From assembly GCA_016928305.1 (NCBI GenBank), contig JAFGKY010000136.1, positions 35,488 to 99,487 on the forward strand: a DNA stretch of 64,000 nt, written 5' to 3'. A model generated the notes under the pieces. It worked only from the letters and a program-made list of their open reading frames with translations, ran no database searches and was not told the origin of the DNA. Position numbers and translations under genes: made by a program. How positions within the stretch are numbered: the stretch's first letter is position 1; every line of letters starts with the position of its first letter. Source of the stretch: Bacteroidales bacterium. Its GTDB lineage: Bacteria > Bacteroidota > Bacteroidia > Bacteroidales > UBA10428. This document shows positions 51,803 through 60,877 of the stretch, in pieces.

Positions 51803-53335
51803 TTACAGGTCTTCAATCTTTTTAAACTTCGGTACCAGCAAGTGCATGATACCCCAGGCGATCAGGTAAGCAAACGCACAAAATACAAAGACTATTGTAT
51901 AAGCCGTTGTCATATTCCCCTGTACAATAGGATACTGGATAGCTTTTAACTGGTCGAACATAACCGGGTCAATAGCCTGTAATTGCTGAACTATTTCAGC
52001 AGGCAGATTAATTAATTCGACCTTGTCTAGATTTATGACGTCATTGTGTTTGTTGATCAGTGTAAGTGATTTTATCTTTTCGAGAAATCCGCCAAGATTT
52101 TGTGCCTGTGCCTCAGTCCACGATTTAGCAATACCGGCATACCGGAAACCATCGAAAAGCCATCCTGAGCATTTTGTAATGAGAATACCTCCGATACCAC
52201 CAGCCATTCCACCAATCCCTGTTACGCTGGCAACGGCCTTTTTGGGGAACATATCGGAAACGGTTGTGAAAATATTGGCTGACCATGCCTGGTGGGCGGC
52301 CGTTCCGATTCCGATAATAAATACCGGCATCCAAAAACTGATGCCCCCTAAATATTGTGCCGACAATACGAGAAGTGGAATCAAGGCTATTATCAGCATC
52401 GCTCTCATCCGACCGGCATAAGGTTCATACCCTTTTCTGATGAAATACATGGGGAACCAGCCTCCGGTTATGCTGCCGGCGGTTGATATGGTATAAAGTA
52501 CAGCCAGTGGGAACGCAACCTGCATTCCTATCATCCCATACTGAGCTTTGAGGTAAGCGGGCAACCAGAATAAATAAAACCACCAAACTCCATCGGTCAT
52601 AAATTTTCCAAAACTGAAAGCCCAGGTTTGCTTATACTTAAGTAGTTTGAACCAGGAAACTTTTTCAGTTTTTTCGGCAACGTGTGAATTTGATTCATCA
52701 AGGTTATCACTATGAATATAGTTATATTCGGTCTTTCCGACACGTTTGCTTCGCGAAGGAATTTCGTATAACCAGAACCAGAAGATAAGCCATAAAAATC
52801 CGATGCCTCCGATAATTATAAATGCTGCCTGCCAGCCAAGGTGATTAGCAATCCATGGAACGGTAAGAGGTGCAAATATAGCTCCGACATTGGCACCGGA
52901 ATTAAAAATGCCGGTTGCCAGCGCTCTTTCTTTCTTGGGAAACCATTCTGCTATGGTTCTGATGGCAGCCGGGAAGTTGCCTGATTCACCAAAAGCAAGG
53001 ACACCACGGGCAGCCATAAAGCCACCGGTGCTTTTTGCAAGCGCATGCACCATAGCGCCCACCGACCATATAATCAGTGACCATGCATATCCTATTTTAG
53101 TGCCCAGCCAGTCAATGATACGGCCGGCAAAAAGCATGGAAATGGCATACACAAACTGGAAAACAGAAACAATGTTGGCATAGTCGGTATCACTCCAGTT
53201 GAACTGTACTTCAAGCCTGTCTTTTAACAAACTGAGTACCTGCCTGTCGAGGTAATTGACGGTTGTGGCAAAGAAGACCAGTGCACAGATCGTCCAGCGA
53301 TACTTACCGATCTTTTCGTTGAGTTCCTTAATCAT
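51803..53335 (-). CDS. MFS transporter, hexuronate (ExuT-like) family
   Basis: A 510-residue, 12-TM permease of the anion:cation symporter (hexuronate) family. Signatures are FFATTVNYLDRQVLSLLKD, AGRIIDWLGTKIGYAWSL, ARGVLAFGESGNFPAAIRTI and AEWFPKKERALATGIFNSGA, all ExuT-like. A roughly 60-residue insertion before the last segments (about 420-475, including NLDKVELINLPAEIVQQLQA) is longer than in E. coli ExuT and probably a cytoplasmic or periplasmic loop. Its neighbours are eda and kdgK, so it likely imports uronates or their lyase products. Gap to eda is 141 bases, with no promoter recognised. Confidence 0.88.
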   Translation of the reverse strand: MIKELNEKIGKYRWTICALVFFATTVNYLDRQVLSLLKDRLEVQFNWSDTDYANIVSVFQFVYAISMLFAGRIIDWLGTKIGYAWSLIIWSVGAMVHALAKSTGGFMAARGVLAFGESGNFPAAIRTIAEWFPKKERALATGIFNSGANVGAIFAPLTVPWIANHLGWQAAFIIIGGIGFLWLIFWFWLYEIPSRSKRVGKTEYNYIHSDNLDESNSHVAEKTEKVSWFKLLKYKQTWAFSFGKFMTDGVWWFYLFWLPAYLKAQYGMIGMQVAFPLAVLYTISTAGSITGGWFPMYFIRKGYEPYAGRMRAMLIIALIPLLVLSAQYLGGISFWMPVFIIGIGTAAHQAWSANIFTTVSDMFPKKAVASVTGIGGMAGGIGGILITKCSGWLFDGFRYAGIAKSWTEAQAQNLGGFLEKIKSLTLINKHNDVINLDKVELINLPAEIVQQLQAIDPVMFDQLKAIQYPIVQGNMTTAYTIVFVFCAFAYLIAWGIMHLLVPKFKKIEDL

Positions 53336-53476
53336 GTTATTGGATTTTATTTGTATTAGTATAATCCTATTGGGGTGAAATTATAATTGCGCGTCTCTGC
53401 TTAATACTCTCTGATCCAAATGTAAGCAACGGAAAAGTCTGACCGGAAGACAAACTATCATAAAGAGGTGGACAAA

Positions 53477-54154
53477 TTATCCTTTGGGTTTAACCCATTC
53501 AATAATCTCAAGCACATTTCGTATATTATCTTCAATGGCCTTATAATCCTTGTTCTTTATCATTTCTTTGGTGATGAGCCTTGAACCCATTCCCACACAC
53601 CAAACACCTGCTTTAAACCAGGTAGACAGGCTTTCCTTTGTGGCATCAACACCACCGGTAGGCATAATACTGGTCCACGGCATCGGCCCTTTCACCATTT
53701 CAACAAAACGGGGACCTCCCACTTCAGCACCGGGAAATATCTTTACTACTTCAGCACCCAGCTCTTCGGCTCGGGATATCTCGGAAACCGATCCGCATCC
53801 GGGAGACCATAGGATCTTTCTTCGGTTGCATACACGGGCCATTTCTTCATTCAGAATGGGCGAGACGATGAAATTCGCGCCAAGCTGAATATACAGACCG
53901 GCTGTGACGGCATCTACAACAGATCCGACCCCCATGATCATATCGGGCATCACCTTCATGACAAATTGATTCAGTTCCAGGAATACTTCCTGCGCATAAT
54001 CACCCCTGTTGGTGAATTCAAAAATCCTTGCCCCTCCCTTATAACAGGCGGATACAACATTTTTACACACATCAATGTCGGCATTATAAAAGACTGGAAC
54101 CAATCCCGATTCTTTCATTTTCAATGCCGTTTCTATTCTGCTAAATTGTGCCAT
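53477..54154 (-). CDS. eda: KDPG/KHG aldolase
   Basis: Splits 2-keto-3-deoxy-6-phosphogluconate into pyruvate and glyceraldehyde 3-phosphate. The 225 residues match the class I Eda family: ALKMESGLVPVFYNADID-type start, catalytic Glu in RIFEFTNRGDYAQEV, GVGSVVDAVTAGLYI, WSPGCGSVSEISRAEELGA and the Schiff-base Lys in AEVVKIFPGAEVGGPRF at about 140, then IMPTGGVDATKESLSTWF. Some relatives act on 4-hydroxy-2-oxoglutarate. It lies 24 bases after kdgK, same strand. Confidence 0.93.
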   Translation of the reverse strand: MAQFSRIETALKMKESGLVPVFYNADIDVCKNVVSACYKGGARIFEFTNRGDYAQEVFLELNQFVMKVMPDMIMGVGSVVDAVTAGLYIQLGANFIVSPILNEEMARVCNRRKILWSPGCGSVSEISRAEELGAEVVKIFPGAEVGGPRFVEMVKGPMPWTSIMPTGGVDATKESLSTWFKAGVWCVGMGSRLITKEMIKNKDYKAIEDNIRNVLEIIEWVKPKG

Positions 54155-54178
54155 AGTTAGTTATTGTTAAAATATGGA

Positions 54179-55213
54179 TTACCGGGATACACGGCCTGAT
54201 GCATCACCCTGCATAAGTTTTTCCACTTCATCAAGGGTAACAAGATTAAAATCACCGGGGATGGTATGCTTCAGGCAGGATGCCGCAACGGCAAAATTCA
54301 ATGCCTTCTGATCATCATCTTTATAGGTCAGCATACCATAAATAAGGCCTCCCATAAATGAATCACCTCCACCCACACGATCAACGATATGGGTGATATC
54401 GTATTGCGGAGCCTGAAACAGTGTCTTGCCATCAAAAAGTACACCCGACCAGGTATTATGATTGGCATTGATTGATCCTCTCAGTGTGATAATGACTTTC
54501 TTTGCCTTTGGAAATTTTTTCATAAGTTGCCGGCAAACCGATTCGTAGGCTTCTGCCTCCACATGGCCTGCTGTTATATCAACGCCTTCGGGTTTTATTC
54601 CAAATACCTTTTCAGCATCTTCCTCATTACCCAGGATAATTTCACATCCGGCAACAAGTTCAGGCATGACTTCAGAAGCTTTCTTACCATATTTCCACAG
54701 GTTTTTGCGGTAGTTGAGGTCCGTTGAAACGGTTATTCCCTTCCGATTGGCAGTCCTGATCGCTTCAAGACATACATGGGCTGTATCCTCCGAAATAGCC
54801 GGCGTGATCCCCGTCCAGTGAAACCAGTGGCATGACTCGAATACCTTATCCCAGTCAATCATTCCGGGTTCAATGGTTGATATGGAAGCGTGCGCACGAT
54901 CGTAAATAACTTTGCTGGCACGGCTGACAGCTCCGGCTTCAAGGAAATAAATACCCATTCGCTCACCCCCCCAGACAATGTATCGGGTGCCAACGCCATA
55001 TTTTCGTAACATCATGGCAGCTGCCATTCCAATGTCGTTCTTTGGCAATCGGGTGATATATTCTACCGGAATGCCATAATTGGCAAGCGAAACAGCGACA
55101 TTAGCCTCGCCACCTCCGAAATTGATATCAAAACGGCTGGCCTGGACAAATCTCTCGAATCCGGGAGTACTCAATCGCAGCATGATCTCTCCGAAAGTAA
55201 CTACATGATTCAT
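54179..55213 (-). CDS. kdgK: 2-keto-3-deoxygluconate kinase
   Basis: Phosphorylates KDG to KDPG, feeding Eda directly downstream. A 344-residue PfkB-family kinase: VTFGEIMLRLSTPGFERF, FDINFGGGEANVAVSLANYG, DLNYRKNLWKYGK, and the anion-hole/catalytic Asp motif RVGGGDSFMGGLIYG at about 280. The RLSTPGFERF and FGGGEANVAVSLA pattern fits KDG kinases of this phylum. It is 24 bases upstream of eda. The 184-base gap to GH94 holds inverted heptad repeats and may still be transcribed as one unit. Confidence 0.93.
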   Translation of the reverse strand: MNHVVTFGEIMLRLSTPGFERFVQASRFDINFGGGEANVAVSLANYGIPVEYITRLPKNDIGMAAAMMLRKYGVGTRYIVWGGERMGIYFLEAGAVSRASKVIYDRAHASISTIEPGMIDWDKVFESCHWFHWTGITPAISEDTAHVCLEAIRTANRKGITVSTDLNYRKNLWKYGKKASEVMPELVAGCEIILGNEEDAEKVFGIKPEGVDITAGHVEAEAYESVCRQLMKKFPKAKKVIITLRGSINANHNTWSGVLFDGKTLFQAPQYDITHIVDRVGGGDSFMGGLIYGMLTYKDDDQKALNFAVAASCLKHTIPGDFNLVTLDEVEKLMQGDASGRVSR

Positions 55214-55276
55214 TTTCTTATCTTTTACTAATCTTACTGGTTATCATAAAGCAATTCCCTTATATTGCCATACCTT

Positions 55277-55402
55277 GAGTGACGAGTGACAAGTGACGAG
55301 TAATACGTAATATGTTAGGAATGAATGCCATTTATAGTTGATAAAACTCTCAATACTTCAATTCCCAATCCCCACACAACTTGTCACTTGTCACTCGTCA
55401 CT
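55277..55402. repeat. Inverted pair of heptad arrays flanking 85 bases, at the GH94 stop
   Basis: GAGTGAC-GAGTGAC-AAGTGAC-GAG (55277-55300) and CTTGTCA-CTTGTCA-CTCGTCA-CT (55380-55402) are inverted: 55278-55297 and 55383-55402 are exact 20-bp complements, spacer 85 bases. The right array contains the GH94 stop codon (55398-55400), the left array is 64 bases before the kdgK start. The spacer shows no gene. Confidence 0.9.
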
Positions 55403-57845
55403 GTTCTCCCCCCAGCACCACCTCTACCTTATGCCTTGTTCCCTTTTCCTGCAGTGGTATTGCATTCCCTTCAACCTTCTTTCCGTCTATCGTCATGCTT
55501 TTGACACCCCTGCATACTCCATCCGGATTGGATATCACTATGCTGTATTCGGCGTCACGGAATTTTCGCTGAACAGTATATCCTTTCCAGGATTTCGGAA
55601 TGCAGGGATCTATTATCAGCCGGTCATATCCTGGTTGTATACCCAGTATAAACTGACTTATGGCATAGAAATTCCATGCGGCGGTTCCTGTTAACCAGGA
55701 ATTTTTTGCCTCTCCCGGCCTGAAAGCATCTTTTCCTGCAATCATCTGGGAATATACATAAGGTTCTGTCTTATGCAGATCGCTGATTTCTTCAAGGTAG
55801 GACGGGCATATTTTCCGGTAATATTCCCATGCCTCATCACCCCGGCCAATCACGGTTTCGCCAATCATGATCCAGGGATTGTTGTGGCAGAAAACACCGG
55901 CATTTTCTTTATAACCTGCCGGGTACGATGAAATCTCCCCGTATTCAATGTAATATTTGGTAAATGCCGGATTGTTCAGCACAATACCCTGTTTACAGTC
56001 CAGGTGCTCTTTAACCGAATCAAGTGCCTTCTCGCACATGCCTTCTTCCTTGCCAATACCAGCCATTGTGCACCAGCCGTTCGATTCAATAAATATTTTA
56101 CCTTCTTCATTTTCCTTGCCGCCAATTTTGTTACCAAAGAAATCGTAAGCACGCAAAAACCATTTCCCGTTCCAGCCATGCTTTTTTATGGCTTCAACCA
56201 TGTCGTCAACATGTTTTTGTGCACGAACGGCTTCATGAGTTTTGCCCAGGTGCTTGCACAATTCAATATATTCACGACCGTACATTACAAACAAACCTGC
56301 AATCATTATTGATTCAGCTTGTGAGCCTTCGGTTTTATTTTCCGTGGTCTGGAAGGATTCATCCGGATCATTGGAAAAACAATTCAGGTTAAGGCAATCA
56401 TTCCAGTCTGCACGACCGATAAGTGGCAGCTTATGAGGCCCCAGATGGTTGACAACATGATCAAAGGACACGGTCAAATGGTCAAAGAGGGTTTGGGCAA
56501 CAGACATATCATTATTAAAAGGTACCATTTCATCAAGAATACCAAAATCGCCGGTTTCTTTAATATAGCTTATGGTACCAAAAATAAGCCACATCGGATC
56601 ATCATTAAAGCCTCCTCCAATATCGTTATTCCCCCGTTTTGTCAGGGGCTGGTATTGATGGTAACAACCACCGTCAGGGAATTGCGTGGATGCTATATCG
56701 ATTATCCGTTCACGAGCCCGTTCGGGAATTTGATGAACAAAACCTGCCAGGTCCTGGTTGGAGTCGCGAAAACCCATGCCACGGCCTATCCCCGATTCAA
56801 AGAAAGATGCAGAACGTGAGAAACAAAATGTAATCATACACTGGTACTGGTTCCATATATTAACCATCCGGTCCAATTTATCGTCCCCGGATTGAATAAT
56901 ATAAATGCTTAAAAGGTCATCCCAGTAATTGCGCAGCTCATTAAAAGCTGCATCAACTTTATCTGCTGTATCAAAACGAGCAATAGTGGCTTTGGCTTTG
57001 GTTTTATTAATAACTCCTTTTGATTCCCATTTTTCGTCGTCCTTGTTTTCAACATAGCCCAGTAAAAAAATAAAATCTTTCTTCTCCCCGGGCTTCAATT
57101 CCACTTCAATGTAATGGGATGCAATTGGTGACCAGCCATGTGCCACCGTCATCCTGGATTTGCCTTCAGCCACAACCTGAGGTTCGTCAAAGCCATTGTA
57201 CAGACCAAAAAATGACTCACGATCGGTATCAAATCCCTGAATAGGAGTGTTTACTGAATAATAGGCGTAATGATTGCGCCGCTCTTTGTATTCGGTTTTA
57301 TGGTATAGCACAGAGCCGTCAATTTCAACCTCTCCGGTTGAAAAATTCCGCTGGAAGTTTTCCATATCGGTGGCGGCATTCCACAGACACCATTCAACAA
57401 ATGAAAACAACTTAATTTTCTTAATCTCGCCAGTATTGTTAGAAAGTGTCAGTTTCTGAACTTCAGCCCATGTTTTTAAGGGGACAAAGAACAACACTTC
57501 AGCAGTTAATCCGTTTTTTGTGCCTTTTATGATGGTATAGTTTAAACCATGCCTGCACTCGTAATTATCCAGCCTGGTCTTTACCGGTTTCCACCCCGGT
57601 GACCAAACCGTATCATCATCTTTAATATAAAAATATCTTCCTCCGCTATCCATGGGTACACCATTATATCTGTACCGTGTGATGCGTCTGAATTTGGCAT
57701 CTTTATAAAAGGAATAACCTCCGGCAGTGTTGGATATCAGGGAAAAGAAATCTTCGCTACCCAGGTAGTTAATCCATGGCCATGGTGTTTGCGGATTGGT
57801 AATTACATATTCACGTCTTGAATCATCAAAGTGTCCGAATTTCAT
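55398..57845 (-). CDS. GH94 glycoside phosphorylase, cellobiose-phosphorylase-like
   Basis: An 815-residue cytoplasmic enzyme of family GH94. It has the order of cellobiose phosphorylase: N-terminal beta-sandwich ([20 protein letters not shown], then [15 protein letters not shown]), a linker, the (alpha/alpha)6 barrel (about 310-740) with [40 protein letters not shown], the catalytic Asp in [14 protein letters not shown] at about 490, and a C-terminal beta-sheet domain. It would phosphorolyse a beta-1,4-glucosyl disaccharide to alpha-glucose-1-phosphate. It lies in a uronate gene cluster, so a glucosyl-uronate or cellobionate substrate cannot be excluded. Its last codons and stop are in a heptad repeat. 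Confidence 0.9.
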   Translation of the reverse strand: MKFGHFDDSRREYVITNPQTPWPWINYLGSEDFFSLISNTAGGYSFYKDAKFRRITRYRYNGVPMDSGGRYFYIKDDDTVWSPGWKPVKTRLDNYECRHGLNYTIIKGTKNGLTAEVLFFVPLKTWAEVQKLTLSNNTGEIKKIKLFSFVEWCLWNAATDMENFQRNFSTGEVEIDGSVLYHKTEYKERRNHYAYYSVNTPIQGFDTDRESFFGLYNGFDEPQVVAEGKSRMTVAHGWSPIASHYIEVELKPGEKKDFIFLLGYVENKDDEKWESKGVINKTKAKATIARFDTADKVDAAFNELRNYWDDLLSIYIIQSGDDKLDRMVNIWNQYQCMITFCFSRSASFFESGIGRGMGFRDSNQDLAGFVHQIPERARERIIDIASTQFPDGGCYHQYQPLTKRGNNDIGGGFNDDPMWLIFGTISYIKETGDFGILDEMVPFNNDMSVAQTLFDHLTVSFDHVVNHLGPHKLPLIGRADWNDCLNLNCFSNDPDESFQTTENKTEGSQAESIMIAGLFVMYGREYIELCKHLGKTHEAVRAQKHVDDMVEAIKKHGWNGKWFLRAYDFFGNKIGGKENEEGKIFIESNGWCTMAGIGKEEGMCEKALDSVKEHLDCKQGIVLNNPAFTKYYIEYGEISSYPAGYKENAGVFCHNNPWIMIGETVIGRGDEAWEYYRKICPSYLEEISDLHKTEPYVYSQMIAGKDAFRPGEAKNSWLTGTAAWNFYAISQFILGIQPGYDRLIIDPCIPKSWKGYTVQRKFRDAEYSIVISNPDGVCRGVKSMTIDGKKVEGNAIPLQEKGTRHKVEVVLGGEQ

Positions 57846-57918
57846 AGTCTTATGATTTTAAATCGCCCGAAGATAACAATTAATTATTTTTCTATGGGAT
57901 TTAAAAGTTATCAATTAC

Positions 57919-57926
57919 TATTTTTG
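57919..57926 (+). promoter_or_regulatory. -7 promoter element TATTTTTG of kduI
   Basis: Exact TAnnTTTG match ending 17 bases before the kduI ATG, giving a 10-base leader. No clear TTTG at -33. On the opposite strand a near match, TATCTTCG (57868-57875), could serve GH94. The 98-base divergent gap is the only shared control region between the two halves of the cluster. Confidence 0.5.
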
Positions 57927-57943
57927 TTAAAAAAATTAAAATC

Positions 57944-58786
57944 ATGGACACAATCTATCAGGAACGCTTTGCAGTTCACATCGACGATTTTAAACATTAC
58001 ACAACAGAAAAGATCCGTGCTCATTTTCTGATCCCCGATGTTATGCAGGACGGGAAGATCAGCCTTGTTTATTCACACTATGACAGGCTGATCGTCGGTG
58101 GTGCCGTACCGGTAAAAAAACCGCTCATGCTCGAACCAATTGATCTCTTGAAATCCACATTTTTCCTCGAAAGAAGGGAAATGGGAATAATCAATGTCGG
58201 CGGTCGGGGAAAGATATTAACTATCAATGAGGAATATACACTTGAGAACAAGGAGGCGCTGTATCTTGGAAGAGACACACAGAAGGTGATTTTCGAGAGT
58301 GCAGATCCTGCAAAGCCTGCTCATTTTTATATTAATTCTGCCCCTGCGCATGTGGCCTATCCCAATAGGCATGTTACCCTTGAACAAGCTGAACGGGTTG
58401 ACCTGGGTTCCCTGGAAACATCGAATGCGCGAAGAATAAATAAATTACTCGTTAATACCGTTATTCAAACCTGTCAGCTTCAGATGGGGATGACTGAGCT
58501 TAAACCCGGAAGCGTTTGGAATACAATGCCATGTCATACTCATTCCAGGCGTATGGAAGCCTACTTCTATTTTAATGTTCCGGAAAAACAGGCTGTATGT
58601 CATTTCATGGGGCATCCCTATGAAACACGACCGGTATGGATGACCAATGAACAAGCCGTATTATCACCGCCCTGGTCAATTCATGCTGCCGCCGGTACAT
58701 CCAATTATACTTTTATCTGGGGAATGGCTGGCGAAAACCTCGAATATACCGATATGGATGCATACCAGCCGGGTGATTTGAAGTAA
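57944..58786 (+). CDS. kduI: 5-dehydro-4-deoxy-D-glucuronate isomerase
   Basis: Isomerises 4-deoxy-L-threo-5-hexosulose uronate to 3-deoxy-D-glycero-2,5-hexodiulosonate, the first cytoplasmic step after lyase cleavage of pectin-like uronates. The 280-residue cupin has the metal-ligand stretch MPCHTHSRRMEAYFYFNVPE at about 195-214 and SPPWSIHAAAGTSNYTFIWG near the C-terminus, as in KduI, plus FFLERREMGIINVGGRGKIL. It starts with a TAnnTTTG box 18 bases upstream. kduD follows 113 bases later with a heptad array between. Confidence 0.96.
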   Translation: MDTIYQERFAVHIDDFKHYTTEKIRAHFLIPDVMQDGKISLVYSHYDRLIVGGAVPVKKPLMLEPIDLLKSTFFLERREMGIINVGGRGKILTINEEYTLENKEALYLGRDTQKVIFESADPAKPAHFYINSAPAHVAYPNRHVTLEQAERVDLGSLETSNARRINKLLVNTVIQTCQLQMGMTELKPGSVWNTMPCHTHSRRMEAYFYFNVPEKQAVCHFMGHPYETRPVWMTNEQAVLSPPWSIHAAAGTSNYTFIWGMAGENLEYTDMDAYQPGDLK

Positions 58787-58793
58787 TAATATG

Positions 58794-58860
58794 CAGTTAA
58801 CAGTTAACGGTTAACAGTTCACTGTGAACTGTGAACCTTCCTGCCGGCAGGCAGGCTGTG
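58794..58860. repeat. Heptad array with internal hairpin plus CCTGCC-GGCAGG palindrome, after kduI
   Basis: CAGTTAA-CAGTTAA-CGGTTAA-CAGTTCA-CTGTGAA-CTGTGAA (58794-58835), starting 7 bases after the kduI stop. ACAGTTCAC and GTGAACTGT form a perfect hairpin with one-base loop, extended by a second near-perfect heptad. CCTGCC/GGCAGG (58840-58851) and CAGGCTGTGAACGGTGAA follow. Confidence 0.85.
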
Positions 58861-58899
58861 AACGGTGAATCAATTTTAACCAACAAATAAACTTAAATC

Positions 58900-59694
58900 A
58901 TGGCAACTGATTTGTTTGATCTGAAAGGAAAAATAGCCCTTGTTACCGGCGGAACGCACGGTTTGGGCATGGCAATAGCTGTTGGATTGGCCGAAGCAGG
59001 CGCAAAAATTATCGTAAACGATCTGTCGGCTGAAAAACTTGAAAATGCTAAAAACGAATACAGTAAAAAAGGTATTGATGTTTCTGCCTACCTCTTTGAT
59101 GTAACCGATGAAGCCTCGGTTGATAAGGGAATTACCACCATTGAAAAAGAGGTTGGTCCCGTTGATATTCTGGTTAACAATGCCGGTATAATACGGCGAA
59201 TTCCGTTGCTTGACATGGAAGTACCCGAATTCGAACTGGTCATGAAAGTTGACGTTACGGGTCCCTTTATTATGTCAAAACGTGTGGTAAAAAGCATGGT
59301 GACCCGGGGAAAAGGAGGTAAAATAATTAATATGTGTTCGATGATGAGCGAAGTAGGCAGGCATAGCGTGGGAGCTTATGCGGCTGCTAAAGGCGGACTG
59401 AAAATGCTGACCAAGAACATGGCGGTTGAATGGGCCCGTTATAACATACAGGTTAACGGTATTGCCCCCGGATACTTTGCTACGGAACAAACTGCCCCCA
59501 TACGTGTAGACGGTCACCCGTTTAATGAACTCATCATGACACGCACACCCATGAACCGGTGGGGTCATCCCGATGAATTACAGGGTACAGCTGTTTACCT
59601 GGCTTCAAAGGCGTCTGACTTTGTAACCGGTATATTGATATATGTTGATGGTGGTATGCTGGCAACTCTTGGTAAAACCAAACTTGAAGAATGA
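58900..59694 (+). CDS. kduD: 2-dehydro-3-deoxy-D-gluconate 5-dehydrogenase
   Basis: Reduces the KduI product to 2-keto-3-deoxygluconate, which KdgK then phosphorylates. A 264-residue classical SDR with TGGTHGLGMAIAVGLAEAGA (TGxxxGxG), NNAG in VDILVNNAGIIRRIP, catalytic Ser in IINMCSMMSEVGRHSVG and YAAAKGGL (YxxxK). The NMCSMMSE and RTPMNRWGHPDELQGTAVY segments match KduD rather than generic oxidoreductases. It forms an operon with kduI. Confidence 0.93.
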   Translation: MATDLFDLKGKIALVTGGTHGLGMAIAVGLAEAGAKIIVNDLSAEKLENAKNEYSKKGIDVSAYLFDVTDEASVDKGITTIEKEVGPVDILVNNAGIIRRIPLLDMEVPEFELVMKVDVTGPFIMSKRVVKSMVTRGKGGKIINMCSMMSEVGRHSVGAYAAAKGGLKMLTKNMAVEWARYNIQVNGIAPGYFATEQTAPIRVDGHPFNELIMTRTPMNRWGHPDELQGTAVYLASKASDFVTGILIYVDGGMLATLGKTKLEE

Positions 59695-59853
59695 TCTGAT
59701 AATATCTGTACGGGTGAATACTTATTGTTGATAATTCAGCCGGCAGAAGATATCTCTTTAAAATTCCGTTTTTATTGCGGATTGTTAGTTATCGGTTGCT
59801 GGTACTGAATACCATCAGGCAGGTTGTAAGAATACGGCATATGGTATTATTCA

Positions 59854-59879
59854 TAGAGACGCAATGAATTGCGTCTCTA
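59854..59879. repeat. Perfect 12-bp palindrome TAGAGACGCAAT, loop GA
   Basis: TAGAGACGCAAT (59854-59865) and its complement (59868-59879) with a two-base loop, in the 277-base gap between kduD and mtgA. Followed by CTGATT, so not an obvious terminator. The core GTAGAGACG recurs degenerately in the Fe-ADH terminator (18919-18955). The rest of the gap shows no gene. Confidence 0.85.
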
Positions 59880-59940
59880 CTGATTAATTGGTTGATACAG
59901 ATTATTAACAGGTATCCGAATTGCAAATCCCCCTGCACAA

Positions 59941-59985
59941 AACTCACACAACTTGTCCCTTGTTCCCTGCCTTATCGGCAGGCAG
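59941..59985. repeat. Heptad-like run and CCTGCC-TTATC-GGCAGG palindrome at the mtgA stop
   Basis: CCTGCC (59966-59971) / GGCAGG (59977-59982) with loop TTATC; the mtgA stop codon (59972-59974) is in the loop. Read on the minus strand GGGAACA-AGGGACA-AGTTGTG follows, a weak period-7 run. The last residues of MtgA (RDKPACR) are encoded by the palindrome. Confidence 0.75.
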
Positions 59986-60748
59986 GCTTGTCCCTCTCAG
60001 GATATAGCTTTATCGGAGGTATTTTATTCATCAAATCCAATATCTTCTCCTGGCGCCGGAGCATATAGGCTGAAGGTGCTGCCGGATTTCTTTTACGCGG
60101 ATTCGGTAGTGCTGCAGCGATGAGTGCTGCTTCTCCGCGTGTAAGTTTGGCTGCAGGCTTGTGAAAATATTTCCGGGCTGCGGCTTCTGCACCATAAATG
60201 CCATCTCCCATCTCAATAACATTCAGATAGACTTCCATGATACGCTTTTTACTCCATGTTATTTCAATCATAGTAGTAAAATATAGTTCAAAAGCTTTTC
60301 GTGTATAGGTTCTGGCCGGCCATAGAAAAACATTTTTTGCGGTTTGCTGAGTGATGGTACTGGCACCCCGTTTACGCCGGTATTTTTTATTGTGTTCCAC
60401 AGCTTTTTCAATGGCTTGTATATCAATACCCCAATGTTCAAGGAAACGGTTATCTTCTGCCGCCACCACAGCCTGAATCAGGTGGGGTGAAATTTTCTTC
60501 AGCCTGACCCAGTCCTTTGTAATGAGTGGCTTTTTACCTTCAGCGCTTCTTTCGAAGGCTCTTTTTATCATAAGAGGAGTTACAGGGGGTGGCACAAAGC
60601 GGAATACGATTACAGGCATCAGGCTCAGGGTGAAAAAAACTATTACGATCCATTTGATCCATTGAAGTGTTTTTTGAAGTATGACGTTTATACGGTCTTC
60701 TTCCGGCACAGATTCCCTTGCATTTGATTTTATTTCCTCTTTCTCCAT
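59972..60748 (-). CDS. mtgA: Monofunctional biosynthetic peptidoglycan transglycosylase
   Basis: A 258-residue GT51 glycosyltransferase polymerising lipid II into glycan strands. One N-terminal membrane anchor (about 35-52, WIVIVFFTLSLMPVIVFRF) is followed by the catalytic domain: catalytic Glu in AAEDNRFLEHWGID (about 96), RKRGASTITQQTAKNVFLWP, and KRIMEVYLNVIEMGDGIYGA with the second Glu. There is no transpeptidase domain. The extreme C-terminus (YPERDKPACR) runs into a palindromic repeat and is not expected in the family. It stands alone. Confidence 0.95.
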   Translation of the reverse strand: MEKEEIKSNARESVPEEDRINVILQKTLQWIKWIVIVFFTLSLMPVIVFRFVPPPVTPLMIKRAFERSAEGKKPLITKDWVRLKKISPHLIQAVVAAEDNRFLEHWGIDIQAIEKAVEHNKKYRRKRGASTITQQTAKNVFLWPARTYTRKAFELYFTTMIEITWSKKRIMEVYLNVIEMGDGIYGAEAAARKYFHKPAAKLTRGEAALIAAALPNPRKRNPAAPSAYMLRRQEKILDLMNKIPPIKLYPERDKPACR

Positions 60749-60877
60749 GCAGAAAAGTTTGAAGCAAAAATGGGAAAAAAAATTAATGTGTGAAGGTGAT
60801 AGGGTGGAAAAGTGAAGAACATAATAACCGGTGAAGGTTTATGGGGTAACGGTTCTTAAAGTAATAACTTACAGCAT

